A DNA stretch of 64,000 nt from Microvirga sp. KLBC 81 (GTDB taxonomy: Bacteria > Pseudomonadota > Alphaproteobacteria > Rhizobiales > Beijerinckiaceae), in NCBI RefSeq assembly GCF_003075415.1, contig NZ_QDAH01000024.1, positions 1 through 64,000 of the forward strand, in the 5' to 3' direction. A program made the translations under genes and the position numbers. Each line of letters opens with the position of its first letter. The stretch's first letter is position 1. Positions 44,578 through 55,041 of the stretch are shown here, piece after piece. The notes beneath the pieces were generated by a model. It was not told the DNA's origin, did not search any database, and worked only from the letters and a program-made list of their open reading frames with translations.

Positions 44578-46404
44578 TCACTCCACCGTCACGGACTTCG
44601 CGAGATTGCGCGGCTGGTCCACGTCTTTGCCCATGAAGACCGCCGTGTGATAGGCGAGCAGCTGGATCGGGATCGAGTTCACGATTGGCGCGACGATGGG
44701 ATGCACGGAGGGCATCACGATCGTGGCCACGGTTTCGAGGCCCGTTTCCAAAGCGCCCTTCTCATCCGTGATGAGAATGATACGGCCGCCACGCGCCGCC
44801 ACTTCCTGCATGTTCGAGACGGTCTTCTCGAAAATGTTGTCGTAGGGTGCGATGACGATGACCGGCATGGTCTCGTCTATGAGCGCGATAGGCCCGTGCT
44901 TCAGCTCGCCCGCCGCGTAGCCCTCCGCATGGATGTAGGAAATTTCCTTGAGCTTCAACGCGCCTTCCATGGCGAGCGGGTAAGACGTTCCGCGCCCGAG
45001 ATAGAGTACGTCCTTCGCTTTCGAGAGCTCACGCGCCAGGATCTCGATCTGAGGCTCGCGCTTCATGGCCTCGCTCATCTGACCGGGAACGGCGATAAGC
45101 GCATCCACCAGCTCCTTCTCCTCCTCCGCTCTCAACGTACCGCGGGCACGGCCTGCCGCAATGGCAAGCGAGAGAAGAACAGTGAGCTGGCAGGTGAAGG
45201 CCTTGGTCGAGGCAACACCGACTTCCACGCCGGCAAGCGTTTGCGCAATGACGGTGCTTTCGCGCGCCATTGTCGATGTGGGCACATTCACCACAGAGAG
45301 CGTATGCTGCTTTTCAGTCGTGGCGTAACGGAGCGAAGCAAGGGTATCCGCCGTCTCGCCGGACTGTGAAACGAACAGCGCAAGCTCACCCGGTTCAAGC
45401 GGCACTTCGCGATAACGGAACTCGGATGCCACATCGATCTCGACCGGGATGCGCGCCAGGCGCTCGAACCAGTACTTCGAGACGAGGCCTGCGAGATAAG
45501 CCGTGCCGCAAGCAGAAATCGAAATCCGCTTCAGGTTCTTGAAGTCGAAGGGCAGCTGGAACGGAAGTTCCACCCGCTCAGCCGCGAAGTTCACATAGTG
45601 GGCGAGCGTGCGCCCCACCACCTCCGGCTGCTCATGGATTTCCTTTGCCATGAAGTGCCGGTGATTGCCCTTATCCGCCATGAAGGAGCTGGCGAGAATC
45701 TTGTGGCGCGGACGCTTGGCCATGGCTCCAGAAGCGTCGCGGATATCAGCGCCTTTGCGCCGCAGGATCGCCCAATCGCCATCTTCGAGATAGGTGATGT
45801 CGTCGGTGAAGGGGGCGAGAGCCAGGGCATCGGAGCCCAGATACATCTCGCCTTCGCCATAGCCGATAGCGAGAGGCGCGCCATGGCGGGCACCGATCAG
45901 TAGATCGTCCTCACCATGGAACAGGAACGCGAGCGCAAAGGCACCACGCAGGCGCGGCAGGGTAACGGCAACGGCTTCTATGGGCCCACGGCCCTGGCGC
46001 ATTTCATAGGTGACGAGTTGTGCGACGACCTCGGTATCGGTTTCCGTTTCGAAGCGGACGCCCTTAGCTTCCAATCCGGCCTTCAGCTCGCGGAAATTCT
46101 CGATGATACCGTTATGCACCACCGCCAGCTTGTCGGTCGCATGCGGATGGGCGTTCGTCTCATTGGGTTTGCCGTGCGTCGCCCAGCGGGTGTGGCCGAT
46201 GCCGATAACGCCGGAGAGCGGATTGTCCAAGAGCTTCGCTTCAAGATTACGGAGCTTGCCCTCAGCCCTACGGCGGTCGAGGCGTCCGTATTCCAGCGTC
46301 GCCACACCGGCGGAATCGTAGCCGCGATATTCTAGCCGCTTGAGCGCATCGATGATCAGCGGCGCGACAGGTGTGTTTCCGACGATTCCAACGATTCCGC
46401 ACAT
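44578..46404 (-). CDS. glmS: Glutamine-fructose-6-phosphate aminotransferase GlmS
   Basis: A 608-residue enzyme that makes glucosamine-6-phosphate for peptidoglycan and lipopolysaccharide. The N-terminal glutaminase starts with MCGIVGIVG (Cys2 nucleophile) and has RLEYRGYDSAGV and GHTRWATHG. Two SIS domains carry the isomerase function (SQSGETADTL, GRGTSYPLAMEGALKLKEI), and the C-terminus is DQPRNLAKSVTVE. Lengths match the family exactly. It lies 105 bases downstream of glmU in the same direction. No glmS ribozyme is expected in this phylum and none was seen. Confidence 0.97.
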   Translation of the reverse strand: MCGIVGIVGNTPVAPLIIDALKRLEYRGYDSAGVATLEYGRLDRRRAEGKLRNLEAKLLDNPLSGVIGIGHTRWATHGKPNETNAHPHATDKLAVVHNGIIENFRELKAGLEAKGVRFETETDTEVVAQLVTYEMRQGRGPIEAVAVTLPRLRGAFALAFLFHGEDDLLIGARHGAPLAIGYGEGEMYLGSDALALAPFTDDITYLEDGDWAILRRKGADIRDASGAMAKRPRHKILASSFMADKGNHRHFMAKEIHEQPEVVGRTLAHYVNFAAERVELPFQLPFDFKNLKRISISACGTAYLAGLVSKYWFERLARIPVEIDVASEFRYREVPLEPGELALFVSQSGETADTLASLRYATTEKQHTLSVVNVPTSTMARESTVIAQTLAGVEVGVASTKAFTCQLTVLLSLAIAAGRARGTLRAEEEKELVDALIAVPGQMSEAMKREPQIEILARELSKAKDVLYLGRGTSYPLAMEGALKLKEISYIHAEGYAAGELKHGPIALIDETMPVIVIAPYDNIFEKTVSNMQEVAARGGRIILITDEKGALETGLETVATIVMPSVHPIVAPIVNSIPIQLLAYHTAVFMGKDVDQPRNLAKSVTVE

Positions 46405-46509
46405 GCCCTTAGGCTTCCTTTGAGACGATAAGTTCTAAGCCAAGCTCACCGCTTCCATATAGGGGAGGCGGACTCCGCTGGAATCAACTTGCGTGACAAA
46501 TTATGACAG

Positions 46510-47892
46510 CTAATCCCTATTTCCTTTCGCTGCCTTGGCTTTAGCTCGGAACTCGACGGCCCAGCCCTCCTTCATGACCTGACGGCCGCGTCCAAGTGCC
46601 AGGGCATCGGCAGGCACGCTTTCGGTGATGACGGAGCCGGAACCGACAAAGGCCCCGTCGCCGATGGTGACAGGTGCGACGAGGGAGGAATTGGAGCCGA
46701 TGAAGGCCCCCTGGCCAATCTCCGTACGGTACTTGTTGTAGCCATCGTAATTGCAGGTGATCGTCCCCGCGCCGATATTGGCGTCGGCTCCAACACTGGC
46801 ATCCCCCAGATAGGTCAGGTGGCTGACCTTGGCGCCCGCACCAAGATCGGTGTTCTTGATCTCGACGAAATTGCCAACCTTGGCCTTGGGACCAATGGCG
46901 GCGCCAGGGCGCAGGCGCGCGAACGGCCCAACGCCGGCGCCGGACGCGATGCGTGCCCCCTCCAGATGGCTGAAGCTGTGAATGACGGCTCCCGGCTCCG
47001 CAGTGACGCCCGGGCCAAAAACCACGTGCGGCTCGACAATCACATCCTGTCCGAGACGGGTGTCATAGCTCAGGAAAACGGTCTCCGGCGCAACGAGAGT
47101 CACACCCGCTGCCATGGCGGCCGAACGCAGCCGCTCCTGGATCATGCGTTCGGCAGCCGCGAGCTGAGCCCGGTCATTGACCCCATGCACCTCTTCTTCC
47201 GGCACGACAGCGACAGCTGTCCGGTGCCCGAGCTCACGAGCGATCTCGACGATATCCGTCAGATAATATTCGCCCTTGGAGTTGTTGTTGCCGACCTTCT
47301 CCAGAAGCGTCAGGGCAAGGTCACCGCGGATTGCCATCAGGCCGCCATTGCAGAGAGTGATCGCCCGCTCTGCTTCCGTCGCGTCCTTGTGCTCTCGAAT
47401 AGCAAGCAGCTGGCCTTCCGCCATAATGAGGCGCCCATAGCCGCTCGGGTCCTTGGGCTCGAAGGCCATGACCACAACTGCAGCCCCCTGCGCCAATGGG
47501 GCGCGCAGCTTGGCGAAGGTTTCCGTCCTGACGAGAGGGGTATCTCCGAATGCGATGATCACATCGTCGGGTTTTTCCGCCAGCGCCTCCCGAGCGCTGA
47601 GGACCGCATGGGCCGTTCCAAGCCGCTCCCGCTGCACGAAGATCCGGGCTTTCGGCAGGCTCTTGCGCGCTTCCTTCTCCACGTCTTCGCGACCGGGACC
47701 GATGACCACGGCGGCCTGCGTCGCGCCGGCCTCCGTCAGGACAGCCAGGACATGTCCGAGCATGGAGCGGTTCGCCACCTGATGCAGCACCTTGGGCTTA
47801 TCGGATTTCATCCGGGTGCCTTCCCCGGCGGCCAGAACAATGGCGAGGCAGCTCCGGGCGGTGGAGATCATGGGAGAATCGCTCGACGTCAT
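46510..47892 (-). CDS. glmU: Bifunctional N-acetylglucosamine-1-phosphate uridyltransferase/acetyltransferase GlmU
   Basis: A 460-residue enzyme giving UDP-GlcNAc. The N-terminal pyrophosphorylase has [20 protein letters not shown] near residue 20. The C-terminal left-handed beta helix (from about residue 260) has hexapeptide repeats such as [13 protein letters not shown] and [18 protein letters not shown]. The ATG at 47892 is the longest reading; an ATG at 47871 is possible. The gene precedes glmS, consistent with a glmU-glmS unit. Confidence 0.96.
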   Translation of the reverse strand: MTSSDSPMISTARSCLAIVLAAGEGTRMKSDKPKVLHQVANRSMLGHVLAVLTEAGATQAAVVIGPGREDVEKEARKSLPKARIFVQRERLGTAHAVLSAREALAEKPDDVIIAFGDTPLVRTETFAKLRAPLAQGAAVVVMAFEPKDPSGYGRLIMAEGQLLAIREHKDATEAERAITLCNGGLMAIRGDLALTLLEKVGNNNSKGEYYLTDIVEIARELGHRTAVAVVPEEEVHGVNDRAQLAAAERMIQERLRSAAMAAGVTLVAPETVFLSYDTRLGQDVIVEPHVVFGPGVTAEPGAVIHSFSHLEGARIASGAGVGPFARLRPGAAIGPKAKVGNFVEIKNTDLGAGAKVSHLTYLGDASVGADANIGAGTITCNYDGYNKYRTEIGQGAFIGSNSSLVAPVTIGDGAFVGSGSVITESVPADALALGRGRQVMKEGWAVEFRAKAKAAKGNRD

Positions 47893-48022
47893 AAAGTTTC
47901 AATCCGGTGGGGGTTCTGCTGTGCAGCTAGATCAGAAGAGGTAATTCGGCAATCTTTTCATGGGCAAAGCCCTCTCAAGCGAACTGCCTCGTTTACTTCA
48001 TACTCATGTTTGATGATAAATC

Positions 48023-49648
48023 ATGAGAGTTCCTGATTGTCTGGCCGAAGAGCCACGTTCACACAAGAGTATCACTGTGTCGGTTTCGCTGGGGGCCCCG
48101 CGCCCTTCTCATCCTCGGCGACGCGATGTGCTGGCTTATCTCAGCGCTTCCGTTGCCGCGTTCACCCTCGCGCCTGCCGTTCGGGCCCAGACGCCCCAAG
48201 CCACCATTGCCTCGCGCATGGGCGACAATCAGCGCTTCGACTCCGCCACGGTCACCGACATCGCCCGGCAACTTTCCAAAAAGCCATTCGTGCAGCCGCC
48301 GAACGATCTGCCGGATGTGTTTTCGAATCTAAATTACGATCAGTATGTCGCCATCAAATCCCTCCAGCCACCGGTCTGGAGCAATGAGGGGCGCGGTATT
48401 ACCCTGGAGCCTCTTCATCGCGGCTTCGTGTTCAACAATGCGGTCGATCTGTTCCTCGTCGAGGATGGGGCTGTCCGGCGTATCGGGTATGATCGCTCGC
48501 AGTTCAATTTCGATGGAATAAACGTCCCTAATGACCTGAAGGACATTGGGTTTTCGGGCTTTCGCCTGATCTCCCATCCGGCCGAGGGCAAGCCATTCGA
48601 GTTTGCCATCGTTCAGGGGGCGACCTTCTTCCGGGCGCTGGCTCGCGGCCAGAGCTACGGTGCCATCGCGCGTGCTCTGACCCTGAAGCCTGCCGAGGCG
48701 AAGGGCGAAGAGTTCCCTCTCTTCAGGGCCTTCTGGATCGAACGGCCCAGCATCGGCAGCACCAGTATCACGGTTCATGGCGTCCTCGATTCGGAATCGA
48801 CGACCGGCGCCGTGCGCATGACCTTTCGCCCAGGCGACATGACCATCGTGGACGTCGAGACGACCCTTTTCCCGCGCGTGAATTTGGAGCATGTGGGTCT
48901 CGGAGGCATGGCCTCGACCTATTTCTACGGTCCGAACGACCGTCGCAATGCGGATGATATTCGCCCTGCGGTCTACGAATCCTCTGGCCTTCAGATGCTG
49001 AACGGCCAGGGCGAGTGGCTCTGGCGCCCCCTGCACAACCCCGAGACCCTTCAGATCTCTGCCTTTGTGGACAACTCGCCTCGCGGATTCGGACTGCTCC
49101 AGCGGGAGCGCTCCTACGAGTCATTCCAAGATGACGACCAGCGCTTCGAGCGCCGCCCGAGTCTGTGGGTCGAACCTCTGGGCGAATGGGGTCAGGGCAG
49201 CGTTCAGCTGCTCGAAATCCCAAGCGACGCGGAGATCAACGACAACATCCTGGCCTATTGGCGTCCGAAGGCTCCCATGGCTGCCGGATCGGAGCTTTCT
49301 TTCGCCTACCGGCAGTACTGGGGCTGGAACTCGCCGGAACGGCCGCCGCTCGCCACCGTTTCCGGGACCCGCGTTGGCCGGGGCAACGGCGGGCGCCGGC
49401 GGCGGTTCACCGTGGACTTTTCTGGCGACATGCTGGGTGACAATTGGCCCACGGACCTTAAGTCCGTCCTGACCGTTGGTCCGGGAACGTTCCAGAACCT
49501 CAAACTTTTGCCCTATCCGGAGCGAAAGACGGTGCGCGTCGCATTCGAGCTTGACCCGGGCAACGAAAACGCGTGTGAGATGCGTCTCATCCTCGAAGCA
49601 GGCGGGAAACCGATAAGCGAGACATGGCTGTATCGTTGGACACCCTAA
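48023..49648 (+). CDS. opgG: Periplasmic glucan biosynthesis protein OpgG/OpgD (MdoG family)
   Basis: A 541-residue MdoG-family protein. Its N-terminus carries a twin-arginine type signal (RRRDVLAYLSASVAAFTLAP, residues about 32-51), which favours the OpgD-like branch, since OpgG proper is usually Sec-exported. Core stretches include FVFNNAVDLFLVEDG, FWIERP and GLGGMASTYFYGPNDRR. It participates in building osmoregulated periplasmic beta-glucans. Its last 25 bases overlap opgH. It is divergent from glmU. Confidence 0.9.
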   Translation: MRVPDCLAEEPRSHKSITVSVSLGAPRPSHPRRRDVLAYLSASVAAFTLAPAVRAQTPQATIASRMGDNQRFDSATVTDIARQLSKKPFVQPPNDLPDVFSNLNYDQYVAIKSLQPPVWSNEGRGITLEPLHRGFVFNNAVDLFLVEDGAVRRIGYDRSQFNFDGINVPNDLKDIGFSGFRLISHPAEGKPFEFAIVQGATFFRALARGQSYGAIARALTLKPAEAKGEEFPLFRAFWIERPSIGSTSITVHGVLDSESTTGAVRMTFRPGDMTIVDVETTLFPRVNLEHVGLGGMASTYFYGPNDRRNADDIRPAVYESSGLQMLNGQGEWLWRPLHNPETLQISAFVDNSPRGFGLLQRERSYESFQDDDQRFERRPSLWVEPLGEWGQGSVQLLEIPSDAEINDNILAYWRPKAPMAAGSELSFAYRQYWGWNSPERPPLATVSGTRVGRGNGGRRRRFTVDFSGDMLGDNWPTDLKSVLTVGPGTFQNLKLLPYPERKTVRVAFELDPGNENACEMRLILEAGGKPISETWLYRWTP

Positions 49649-51816
49649 GTTCCGACTCGAACTCAAAAGTCGCTGCCCTCGGGCGGCCCGAATCCATCAT
49701 GCCTCCAGAAAAGCACCTGGACATGCCGACCCAGCACCTCAGGCGCTGGTCGGCCGACCAGGAGCGTAAGCCTGTTCGGCAGAATCCCAAGCTCGGCACC
49801 TGGCTCGCCCGCCTGTTCGTGTTCGGCGGCGGATTGCTGCTGACCGGGTACGGCACCTATGAAATGTACCAGGTGGTGTCGGTGAGCCGCACCACAGCCC
49901 TCCAGTGGGTGCTGGTGGCGCTCTTCACCATCAACTTCTCTTGGATCGCGATCGCATTCACGAGCGCCCTGCTCGGCTTCTTCGCCCTTCTCCGGCAGCC
50001 GCGCCCTGCCCCGCTGCCAGCGTCACTGCAGGCACGCACGGCCATCGTCATGCCGGTCTACAACGAGCAGACGTCGCGAACCTATGCGGCCCTCGAGGCC
50101 ATCTATGAATCCGTCGAGGCCACGGGTCTCGGAGGGAATTTCGACTATTTCATCCTGTCCGACAGTACGAATCCCGATGCCTGGATCGCGGAGGAGCGCG
50201 CCTTCCTCGATCTGCGTGAAAGACTGGGCCCCAAGGCGAGGTTCTATTATCGCCACCGGGCGAAGAATCATCACCGCAAGGCTGGCAACATCGCGGATTT
50301 CGTTTCCCGCTGGGGCGGCCACTACGAGCACATGCTGGTCCTCGATGCGGACAGCCTCATGACCGGCGAGTGCATCGTGCGCCTTGCGGCGGCGATGGAA
50401 GCCGATCCCGATGCCGGCATCATCCAGTCGCTGCCGCTCATCATCAACCGCAACACCCTCTTCGCGCGCGTTCAGCAATACGCGGCCCGCGTGACTGGCC
50501 CGGTCATCGCAATGGGACTGTCGGTTTGGATGGGTCGCGACGGCAATTACTGGGGCCATAACGCGATCATCCGCACCAAGGCCTTCGCGGCTCATGGCGG
50601 ACTGCCGGACCTGAGGGGCAAACCGCCCTTCGGTGGACATATTCTCAGCCATGACTTCGTGGAGGCTGCGCTGCTGCGCCGTGCCGGCTGGGATGTCTAT
50701 ATGCTGCCGGACCTCGAAGGCTCGTATGAGGAAAGTCCGCCCTCTCTCATCGACCTTTCGGCCCGTGATCGCCGCTGGTGCCAGGGCAACCTGCAGCACA
50801 TGCGTGTGATCACGGCGAAGGGCCTGAAGCTTCCGACCCGCCAGCACTTCGCCACCGGCATCATGTCGTATCTGGCTTCGCCGTTCTGGCTGTTCCAGCT
50901 GATCGTCGGTATCGCACTCGTCCTGCAGACGACTTATATCCGGCCGGAATATTTCGCGCGCGACTTCCGCCTGTATCCGATCTGGCCTCGGTTCGACCCT
51001 GAACGAGCCCTCGCCCTGTTCGCGTTGACCATGGGCATTCTGCTCGCGCCGAAGGTCTTCGGCCTGATTCTGATGCTGATCCGCGGCAAGGACCGTCGGG
51101 CGTCCGGCGGCGGCATCCGGCTTATCATCTCGTCCTTGATCGAGATCATCCTCTCCGCGCTTCTTGCGCCCATCCTGATGCTGATTCAGTCCGGTTCGGT
51201 GTTCCAGATCCTCCTGGGGCGCGACACGGGCTGGCAGCCGCAGCGCCGTGACGACGGGTCGATCCCGTTCAAGGACATCGTGCGCCGTCACCGGGCCCAT
51301 ACGGTGCTGGGTGCGCTGGCCGGCATCTCCGCCTTCATGATCGCCACATCCCTGTTCCTATGGATGTCGCCGACGATCATCGGTCTGCTTCTGGCGATCC
51401 CGCTATCCTGGCTTAGTGGCCAGTTAGGCGCGGGTCTTGCCTTGAAGAAGCTCGGGCTTCTTATGACACCGGAGGAACACCAGCCGCCGGCCATCGCCAC
51501 GCGCGCGAACGAGCTGCAAGCGCGCAACGCCGGCTTCGGATTCGATGACGAGGATAGCCTCAGGGCGATCTACTCGGATGCCAGGTTGAGAGAACGGCAC
51601 ATGGAGATGCTACCGCCTGCCGCTCCCCGCAAACGCGGCATCATCGAAACGGAGCGCGCTCTCGCCGAAGCCAAACTCGTTGATGCGGAGACCATTGAGG
51701 ATGCGATCAGCTGGCTGCATTCGAAGGAGCGCATAGTGGTGCTCCATGATCGCGCATTGCTCAACATGCTCGTGCATCTGAAAGACAAGCCTGCGGATGC
51801 TCAGGCTGCCGAGTGA
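49624..51816 (+). CDS. opgH: Glucan glucosyltransferase OpgH (MdoH)
   Basis: A 730-residue inner-membrane GT2 enzyme that polymerises glucose from UDP-glucose for periplasmic glucans. The catalytic loop is cytoplasmic, with VMPVYNEQTSRTYAALEAIY, VLDADSLMTGE (DxD), LSHDFVEAALLRRAGW and RDRRWCQGNLQH (QxxRW-like). Transmembrane helices lie near residues 62-82 and 90-115 and in the C-terminal half. Start at 49624 overlaps opgG by 25 bases, so translation is coupled. Confidence 0.95.
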   Translation: MAVSLDTLSSDSNSKVAALGRPESIMPPEKHLDMPTQHLRRWSADQERKPVRQNPKLGTWLARLFVFGGGLLLTGYGTYEMYQVVSVSRTTALQWVLVALFTINFSWIAIAFTSALLGFFALLRQPRPAPLPASLQARTAIVMPVYNEQTSRTYAALEAIYESVEATGLGGNFDYFILSDSTNPDAWIAEERAFLDLRERLGPKARFYYRHRAKNHHRKAGNIADFVSRWGGHYEHMLVLDADSLMTGECIVRLAAAMEADPDAGIIQSLPLIINRNTLFARVQQYAARVTGPVIAMGLSVWMGRDGNYWGHNAIIRTKAFAAHGGLPDLRGKPPFGGHILSHDFVEAALLRRAGWDVYMLPDLEGSYEESPPSLIDLSARDRRWCQGNLQHMRVITAKGLKLPTRQHFATGIMSYLASPFWLFQLIVGIALVLQTTYIRPEYFARDFRLYPIWPRFDPERALALFALTMGILLAPKVFGLILMLIRGKDRRASGGGIRLIISSLIEIILSALLAPILMLIQSGSVFQILLGRDTGWQPQRRDDGSIPFKDIVRRHRAHTVLGALAGISAFMIATSLFLWMSPTIIGLLLAIPLSWLSGQLGAGLALKKLGLLMTPEEHQPPAIATRANELQARNAGFGFDDEDSLRAIYSDARLRERHMEMLPPAAPRKRGIIETERALAEAKLVDAETIEDAISWLHSKERIVVLHDRALLNMLVHLKDKPADAQAAE

Positions 51817-51828
51817 TGGTTTTTCTTG

Positions 51829-51853
51829 AACCGGGGCTCAGGCCCCGGTTTTC
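51829..51853. terminator. Bidirectional terminator between opgH and a LysR gene
   Basis: A perfect 9-bp stem (AACCGGGGC / GCCCCGGTT, TCAG loop) followed by TTTTC on the plus strand and, in reverse, by CAAGAAAAA. The LysR stop codon lies inside the left arm. Confidence 0.78.
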
Positions 51854-52773
51854 ATATGGCTCACGAGCGGCCCTCGCTCAGCGTCACCAGCCACTTCGCT
51901 CAAGATCCAATCCCGAAACGCCTCGATCTTAGGGGATCGCCTGCGAGCCTTGGGATAAACGAGCCAATAGCCCCGGCTGGATGTAGCCATCAGGTTGAAC
52001 GGCTGCACGAGGCGTCCTGCGGCAAGGTCGGCCGGGAAGAAATAGGGATTGATCAGTGCAAAGCCCTGCCCCGCCATGGCCGCCATGCCTTCGAATTGCT
52101 GAACTCCGAGTGAGTTGTCGAGGCGGCGCGACAGGTCGATATTGGGCACGCCTGCCACCGTGAACCAATCCTTCCACCAGGGATCGCTCGGCGAAATGAT
52201 AGGGAACTTCAGGATGTCCACGGGCTCCTTCAGCTCTGCACCTCTGATGAGATCGGGGCTGCAGACCGGCGTGAAATGGTTGGGAAAGAGGAGATGAGCC
52301 TCGAGCCCAGGCCATTCTCCATCGCCACTGCGTATCCCCACATCGAACTCGCTTTGCGCTAAATCCACCACGTGCTGAGCGACCGAGATCTGCACCGCGA
52401 TGTTAGGGAAAAGCTGCTGGAAACGGCCCAAGCGAGGGATAAGCCAGTTTGACGCGAAGGTACTCAGCGTCGTGATGGACAGGACCGACTGCACCGCCTC
52501 TTCAACGCCGGCAAAAGCCGCCCGCAGAGCATTGAAGGCCTCCGTTACGGCTGGAGCGAGCTGCTGTCCTCGTGCCGTCAACGTCACCTGCCGGGGCATG
52601 CGCACGAAGAGCGGCGCGCCGACCCGATCCTCCAGCATCTTGATCTGATAGCTCACGGCAGCTTGGGTCATGCCGAGTTCTTCAGCTGCCCGCGTAAAGC
52701 TCTGATGCCGGGCAGCGGCTTCGAAGACTCGCACGGCACTCATAGGAGGAAGTTTTAAAGGCGCTTTCGTCAT
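51838..52773 (-). CDS. LysR-family transcriptional regulator (GcvA-like)
   Basis: A 311-residue regulator. The winged helix at residues about 12-70 contains AAARHQSFTRAAEELGMTQ and AVSYQIKMLEDRVG, as in GcvA/AmpR-type proteins. A two-lobed effector domain follows. It is divergent from a DUF1127 gene (128 bases), a common LysR arrangement, so it may control that gene and itself. Effector unknown. Confidence 0.88.
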   Translation of the reverse strand: MTKAPLKLPPMSAVRVFEAAARHQSFTRAAEELGMTQAAVSYQIKMLEDRVGAPLFVRMPRQVTLTARGQQLAPAVTEAFNALRAAFAGVEEAVQSVLSITTLSTFASNWLIPRLGRFQQLFPNIAVQISVAQHVVDLAQSEFDVGIRSGDGEWPGLEAHLLFPNHFTPVCSPDLIRGAELKEPVDILKFPIISPSDPWWKDWFTVAGVPNIDLSRRLDNSLGVQQFEGMAAMAGQGFALINPYFFPADLAAGRLVQPFNLMATSSRGYWLVYPKARRRSPKIEAFRDWILSEVAGDAERGPLVSHMKTGA

Positions 52774-52901
52774 GGCGGATCCATAAGGCTGCCTTATGCC
52801 AGCCCCTTGGCTTTCGTTTTGTCAAGGCCGCCGAACAGGAGCATCTTTTCCTTGCATGAACGAGGCGCTGTGGCGCCTCCCGACACAGCAGGGACATCGT
52901 C

Positions 52902-53108
52902 ATGAGGTACGAAGATGCCCGCCGCTCGCGCGGCGTTGAGAGCGTTTGGCTGCGTGTAAAGCTCTGGTTGCGCGCTACACACCTGCGAGACCAGCCACCG
53001 ATGGTAGACCTAAATCATCTCTCGGATCACGAGAGGCGCGACATCGGCTTGCCCGAGCCAGTCCGCTACATGGACTGGCGCACGCTGAAGAATGAGGGCC
53101 GCCTGTAA
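52902..53108 (+). CDS. DUF1127 small protein
   Basis: A 68-residue arginine-rich protein ending with the DUF1127 signature LNHLSDHERRDIGLPE. Such short proteins in Rhizobiales have been linked to phosphate, carbon and RNA metabolism and are often stress-regulated; those roles are for relatives, not this protein. Its start lies 128 bases from the divergent LysR gene, and its stop is four bases from the Na/phosphate cotransporter stop. Confidence 0.8.
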   Translation: MRYEDARRSRGVESVWLRVKLWLRATHLRDQPPMVDLNHLSDHERRDIGLPEPVRYMDWRTLKNEGRL

Positions 53109-53112
53109 TGTG

Positions 53113-54756
53113 TCAGGACGAGAGGCGGCTGGGCCTCAGCTCACCGCTCTGCTCCAGCAGGGAATGGCCGGTGGCTGCGATATGCGCCTCGATGCGCTTC
53201 AGATCGCGCACGATGTCGAGCTGAAGCGCACTCGTGTCCCCGACCGTACGGCCAGAGCGAATCTGCTCCAGCTGCTTCTGGGTCATGGCGCGTTCAAGGT
53301 CGCGGAAACGCTCCTTCTCCGAGACCAGCTTACGGGCCGAGCCGATATCCTGAAACATGAGCACGGTGGCCGCGAGGTGAAGATGTTCGAGCAGCTTCCC
53401 ATGCATGCTGGTGATGTCGTCGAGGCTGTCCTTGGGCAGGCGCAGATGGTTCTTGATGCGTTTCGCCGCCAGCTCCATCAGGTTCTTGTCGATGATATCG
53501 CCGATGTGCTCGAGATTGATCGCAAAGGCCAGAATATCGGAGAGGCGCTTCGCCTCCGTCTCGCTCAAAGCCTCATGGTTGATGGAGCTCAGGTAGCGGC
53601 GAATGGCGCTGTAGAGACGGTCCACCACGTCGTCCGTGCGGCTTACCTCGGCTACGCGGCTGATATCGTCCTCCCGGAAGAGATCCTGCGAGCTGCGCAG
53701 CATGATCTCCACTGTATCCGCCATGCGGAGAACCTCGCGAGCTGCGTTTGAGAGGGCGACGGAGGGTGTATCGAGGGCATCCTTGTCGAGGTATTGCGGC
53801 ATGCCGGGATCGGAGGCTCGCAGTTTCTCAGGGAAAGCCCTCGTGAGCAGCTTTGCGATCCATGGCAGAGGCAGGACGAAGATTGCCGCGATAGCCATGT
53901 TGAAGAGTGTATGGAAGTTCGCCGCCAGCCGGGCGGGGTTGGGATCGAACAACGTCATATAGCTCTGGATGACGTCGATGAGCGGCAGCGCCGCTACGCA
54001 TCCGATAACCCGCATAGCAAGGTTGCCGAACGGCACCCGGAACTTGGCCGGGTCCCCGCCCAAGCCCTCCAGCATCGGATTGACGGAGCTTCCGAGGTTG
54101 GCGCCAAGCACCATGACCAGAGCAGCATGGGTATCGATGACGCCAGCCGTGGCGAGCGACATGATGAACAGCATCGCCGCGACGCTGGAATGGGCCATCC
54201 AGGCGAACACTCCTGACAGGAGCAGCAGGATGAGCGGATCGGACGCGACACCTCCAAGCAATTCCTTGAGCACCGCTGAGGATTCGATTTCGCGGATTGT
54301 CTCGCTCAGGAGGTGAAGCGAAAGCAGCATAAGCCCGAGACCGATGGCAACGCGGCCCAAGTCTCTGATCCGGCTGGATTGCCCACGCTTGTAGCCGATA
54401 AAGCCGAAGAAGATCAGCAACGGGAAGATCAGCGTGATATCGAAGGACAAGACCTGCACGATCAGTGTCGTGCCCACATTGGCGCCCAGCATCACGGCCA
54501 GCGCGGCAACGATGTCTACCGCGCCGCCTGCAGTGAAGGAGGCCACCATCAGGGCCGTGGCCGTGCTGCTCTGGAGAACCGTCGTCACTCCGACGCCAGC
54601 CAGGAAGGCGTGCAGGCGGGTGCGCAGCCCAATGCCGAGGATCCATCGCAGATCGCTGCCGAAGGCACGCTGAACTCCGCTGTTGACCATGTTGATGCCC
54701 CATAGAAGCAGGGCAATCTCACCGAGAAGGTGGATCAAAACGGAGGTGGCGGACAT
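53113..54756 (-). CDS. Na/phosphate cotransporter with PhoU-like C-terminal domain
   Basis: A 547-residue NptA/PNaS-family protein. The N-terminal half has two repeated membrane units with the QSST-type motifs (TTVLQSSTATALM and the second GVFAWMAHSSVAAML). Residues after about 340 form a cytoplasmic helical PhoU-like domain. It imports, or in some bacteria exports, inorganic phosphate with sodium. The PhoU-like part suggests regulation by the phosphate state. Confidence 0.9.
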   Translation of the reverse strand: MSATSVLIHLLGEIALLLWGINMVNSGVQRAFGSDLRWILGIGLRTRLHAFLAGVGVTTVLQSSTATALMVASFTAGGAVDIVAALAVMLGANVGTTLIVQVLSFDITLIFPLLIFFGFIGYKRGQSSRIRDLGRVAIGLGLMLLSLHLLSETIREIESSAVLKELLGGVASDPLILLLLSGVFAWMAHSSVAAMLFIMSLATAGVIDTHAALVMVLGANLGSSVNPMLEGLGGDPAKFRVPFGNLAMRVIGCVAALPLIDVIQSYMTLFDPNPARLAANFHTLFNMAIAAIFVLPLPWIAKLLTRAFPEKLRASDPGMPQYLDKDALDTPSVALSNAAREVLRMADTVEIMLRSSQDLFREDDISRVAEVSRTDDVVDRLYSAIRRYLSSINHEALSETEAKRLSDILAFAINLEHIGDIIDKNLMELAAKRIKNHLRLPKDSLDDITSMHGKLLEHLHLAATVLMFQDIGSARKLVSEKERFRDLERAMTQKQLEQIRSGRTVGDTSALQLDIVRDLKRIEAHIAATGHSLLEQSGELRPSRLSS

Positions 54757-55041
54757 CTATTCCTCTGCAATCGACAGATACGAATTAATCCTTCTGCTTA
54801 GTCCTGTTGTTGCAGAACGACAATAAGGTTGCCGGCTAATAATGAATGCCAAGCGAGATTTCCCGGTTTTTTCGCATGGCCTGCCGGGATTTACGAGAAC
54901 AGTCCCCTTTTTATAGAGAGGATGGCATATGTCCCGCCTCAGGAATCTTCCGGAGGTCGGCTTTGAGCCGGATCAAGGCTACCCTGCACTCAACATCCTA
55001 CCTGTCCGGCTCGGCTGGGCCTAAGGGGCACCTGCGGGACG

